This document shows positions 61,801-64,000 of a DNA stretch of 64,000 bases, piece after piece. Positions within the stretch are counted from its first letter, which is position 1. The number at the start of each line of letters is the position of its first letter. Under the pieces are notes generated by a model, which made no database searches, was not told the DNA's origin, and was given only the letters and a program-made list of their open reading frames with translations. The DNA is taken from assembly GCA_013399305.1 (NCBI GenBank), contig VXAI01000376.1, positions 1 to 64,000 of the forward strand. Reading direction: 5' to 3'. The translations under genes and the position numbers were made by a program. This DNA comes from Rostratula benghalensis (taxonomy: Eukaryota > Chordata > Aves > Charadriiformes > Rostratulidae).

Positions 61801-64000
61801 CTCCAAATAATGCTGTTTATTTTTCTAACAAATATTCACGGCCCTCACACTTCCTTCACCCACGGCTTTGCACTGCAACTGAGTTTAGATCAGCTGCCTG
61901 CCACAATCAGTGAGTCAAACTAACCACTGCTGTCCCCCTGGACTTCCCTGCTGTCAGTCTGCTGACTTGCAAGGGAGTCTCTTTGGGCCAAACACTGATG
62001 GTTTTATTCACAGCCATTTCCTCTCCCCACAGCTTGCTGCAGGTTCAGAGTAATACCCGCTTCTCTTTCTGCACCACCTTCAGTAGCAGCCAACTCACCC
62101 ACAGCCCAAATGAAACCTTGGGGTCCACTCAGGCAAAGAAGCCTGAGTAATAAAAGCTCAGTAAAGCCCCACACCGGTTCATGCAAGCAAGCTACCTTTC
62201 TTCTGGAAGGTAACTTGCAAAGATCACAGGATTTGCCCCTCTCCATGAAACACGTGTTCCCAGTGCTGAATCTGCCCCTATTTAACTTCCCAGCACTGTA
62301 TCAGCATGCCCTCTGTCATCAGAAGCAGCACATTTGTCATCTGCAGGCACAGAACCATTCAATCGCTAACGGAAGCAATTTTTGCTTGCCTCATGCTGAT
62401 GTTCATCCTGCCTGAGGCTCCTGCAGAGTAACGCTCCTTCATGATAGCCCCAGCTGAGCAACACCCATCTGCACTAGAACACCCCCAGGAGCTGCCCAGC
62501 TGAATTGGGTTAGTGCAGAGTAGTGACCCGGAGTTGCTTGCTGAGCTGAAGGCCTGCAGGGTCAGAGACCCACCCTATCTACACAGCCTGCTGTATTTGC
62601 AGCAGCGTCTCCATGCTCAGCTCTGGTCTGAACATCTGTGGGGGTGCTGTCTGCGTGCATCCTGGCACTCAGTTTACCCAGGTGGTAAACAAATAGCTCT
62701 GTGTCACCCTCACCTCACCAGCCTAGCTTCCAAATGACATGTGAAAGCTGGAGATGCTCAAAACGTGAGTCGGGAGGCTGGTCTCCTTTTCCATGCCTTC
62801 TCCCGGGACAGAAAGGCAGGCACCTTTCAAGAACAAGCCACGGGAATGGTATGAGTCTGGAGGCAGCCCCCTCTCTCCACTAGTGACAGCAGAATGTCTT
62901 GGGCAAGGCTTCACAAATGAGCACTGGAACAGGTCTGGGTTTACCATTTTAATATCAGTCACACCTCCAGGGTTCCGGTCCTCTTCTGTTCCAGGAATTA
63001 AGTGGTTTTTTTAGACCCACCATCCTAATAAGATGGAGTTGTCCAAGTACAATCATTATAGCCAGTTTCTCAGCCAGTGGAAACAGCAGCAATTCTCTGC
63101 ATGCCCCACTTTACCCTTGCTAAAGGGCTCATTTATGGCCCAAGTGAGTTGGAAGAGACTTCGTATTCGCTTCCCCTTGATTAAGTACTCCTCTTGAAAA
63201 GCGGGGTTAAGTGTTCAGGAGCAGTATAGGACTTAAACTATTTCTCACATTCTACAACACTTTATGGCTTCCTGGACACAGCCGGATGCAGCAATAAAAG
63301 TGAGGACCCTCCAGGAAACATTCCTGCCAGCAGCAGAGACCAGGCAGAATATTGAGCACAGACAGACACACGCTCACTCAGAGTTCCACTGCTAAATTGC
63401 TACTGTTGTGCCCATGCTTTGGCATTAGATAAGGGACAGTCCCTGACAAACCAGCACATGGGTCTCACAGGATTGTGGGTGTCCTTCTGCAGAAACCACT
63501 GCCAGGGAACAGAGAGAGAGGGAATGCAAAGGCTTGATTTGCAAATACACACCTCTCTGACTTTCAGTGACCCCAATATGGACCTAACCACTGACATTTT
63601 AAGAGGCACTATGTAACTAGTGAGTAAAAGTAACTTCTTTTAGGTCTATTACCATGAAAAACGTGAAGGGACTTTATTGACTGGTGATTAAAATCTTATC
63701 TCGTTTGGTAGCATATGGCAACCAAGGAGGAGGCATTTTTGTTAAGTGTATAGAAGCCAAACTGCATTAGCAATAACTGTGTTTTATCTTCCTGGAAATG
63801 CACAATAAAAGATTCAGGTCTTAGAGACGAACTTTGTAAAAGGCACTAGTAATGAAAAGTCATCACAGAACCTTATCAAACATTAAATTTCAAGCTACTA
63901 ATATCTAAAGACCTGCATTTGTGTCTGTCATTTTTATTCTGAGATGTTTTACTTGTCAATTTAATGATCTGATGGATTTGATAGGTGGATGGAGATGAAA
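54844..64000. other. Intergenic DNA, no gene recognised
   Basis: Nine kilobases with no supported exon, RNA gene or transposon. It includes a CT-rich tract at 57230-57252, an A-rich tract at about 58442-58470, the T28 run at 58812-58839 and a 235-codon frame on - (59256-59963) without a recognisable domain. The part at 61090-61340 looks less repetitive and might be conserved. Confidence 0.5.
58812..58839. repeat. T28 homopolymer
   Basis: Twenty-eight consecutive T bases after a CT-rich stretch. On the - strand it would be a poly(A) directly preceded by AATAAA, but the sequence beyond it is not a recognised gene or element. Confidence 0.9.

Noticed and set aside
1..64000. CRISPR arrays, operons, phage or other prokaryotic systems
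   Set aside because: No regularly spaced repeats, no dense gene packing and clear vertebrate retroelements and splicing; the window is animal nuclear DNA.
1..64000. rRNA, tRNA and snRNA genes
   Set aside because: Reading for the conserved cores of these genes turned up none I could support; a covariance-model scan would be decisive.

Overview
The window looks like nuclear DNA from a bird, probably a neoavian. The main evidence is repeated copies of the CR1 LINE, several ending in the 8-bp ATTCTATG-type 3' repeat typical of avian CR1, plus a solo LTR of a kind I know from bird genomes. No mammalian Alu or L1 sequence is visible. There are long stretches without any convincing reading frame, and coding sequence is interrupted by introns. 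Nothing suggests a prokaryote, plasmid or phage.

Only one host gene segment can be supported. Bases 4092-4250 (+) are the terminal coding exon of a CD225/dispanin-family membrane protein whose C-terminus matches SYNDIG1 (synapse differentiation-inducing protein 1, TMEM90B). Bases 1-4091 are therefore the last SYNDIG1 intron, and the sequence after 4250 is its 3' UTR grading into flank. In human, SYNDIG1 is followed by a large gene-poor interval, and the remaining ~58 kb here fits that picture: I could not support another exon.

The rest is intergenic DNA carrying decayed retroelements: CR1 at 9.8-10.4 kb (a + and a - piece abutting), 16.2 kb (+), 25.6-26.1 kb (+, an old reverse-transcriptase-domain relic), 30.4 kb (+, RT fragment) next to an LTR at 30.5-31.0 kb, 31.6 kb (-), 33.1-33.3 kb (+), 38.6-39.3 kb (-) facing 39.7-40.0 kb (+), 42.3-42.7 kb (- then +, an inverted pair), 48.7-49.0 kb (+), and 52.3-53.7 kb (+, a 5' portion with relics of the ORF1 esterase and of the endonuclease start). 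Between these are simple repeats, a perfect 129-bp tandem duplication with A-tracts at 54.6-54.8 kb, a perfect 12-bp-stem hairpin at 8.5 kb, and several homeobox/POU/E-box-rich stretches that could be conserved regulatory elements.

I looked for an undescribed biological system and did not find one. The observations most worth checking are the 54.6 kb duplication, the CR1 relics with recognisable catalytic motifs, the inverted CR1 pairs, and the candidate conserved non-coding elements near SYNDIG1. All repeat boundaries are estimates by eye, good to tens of bases.
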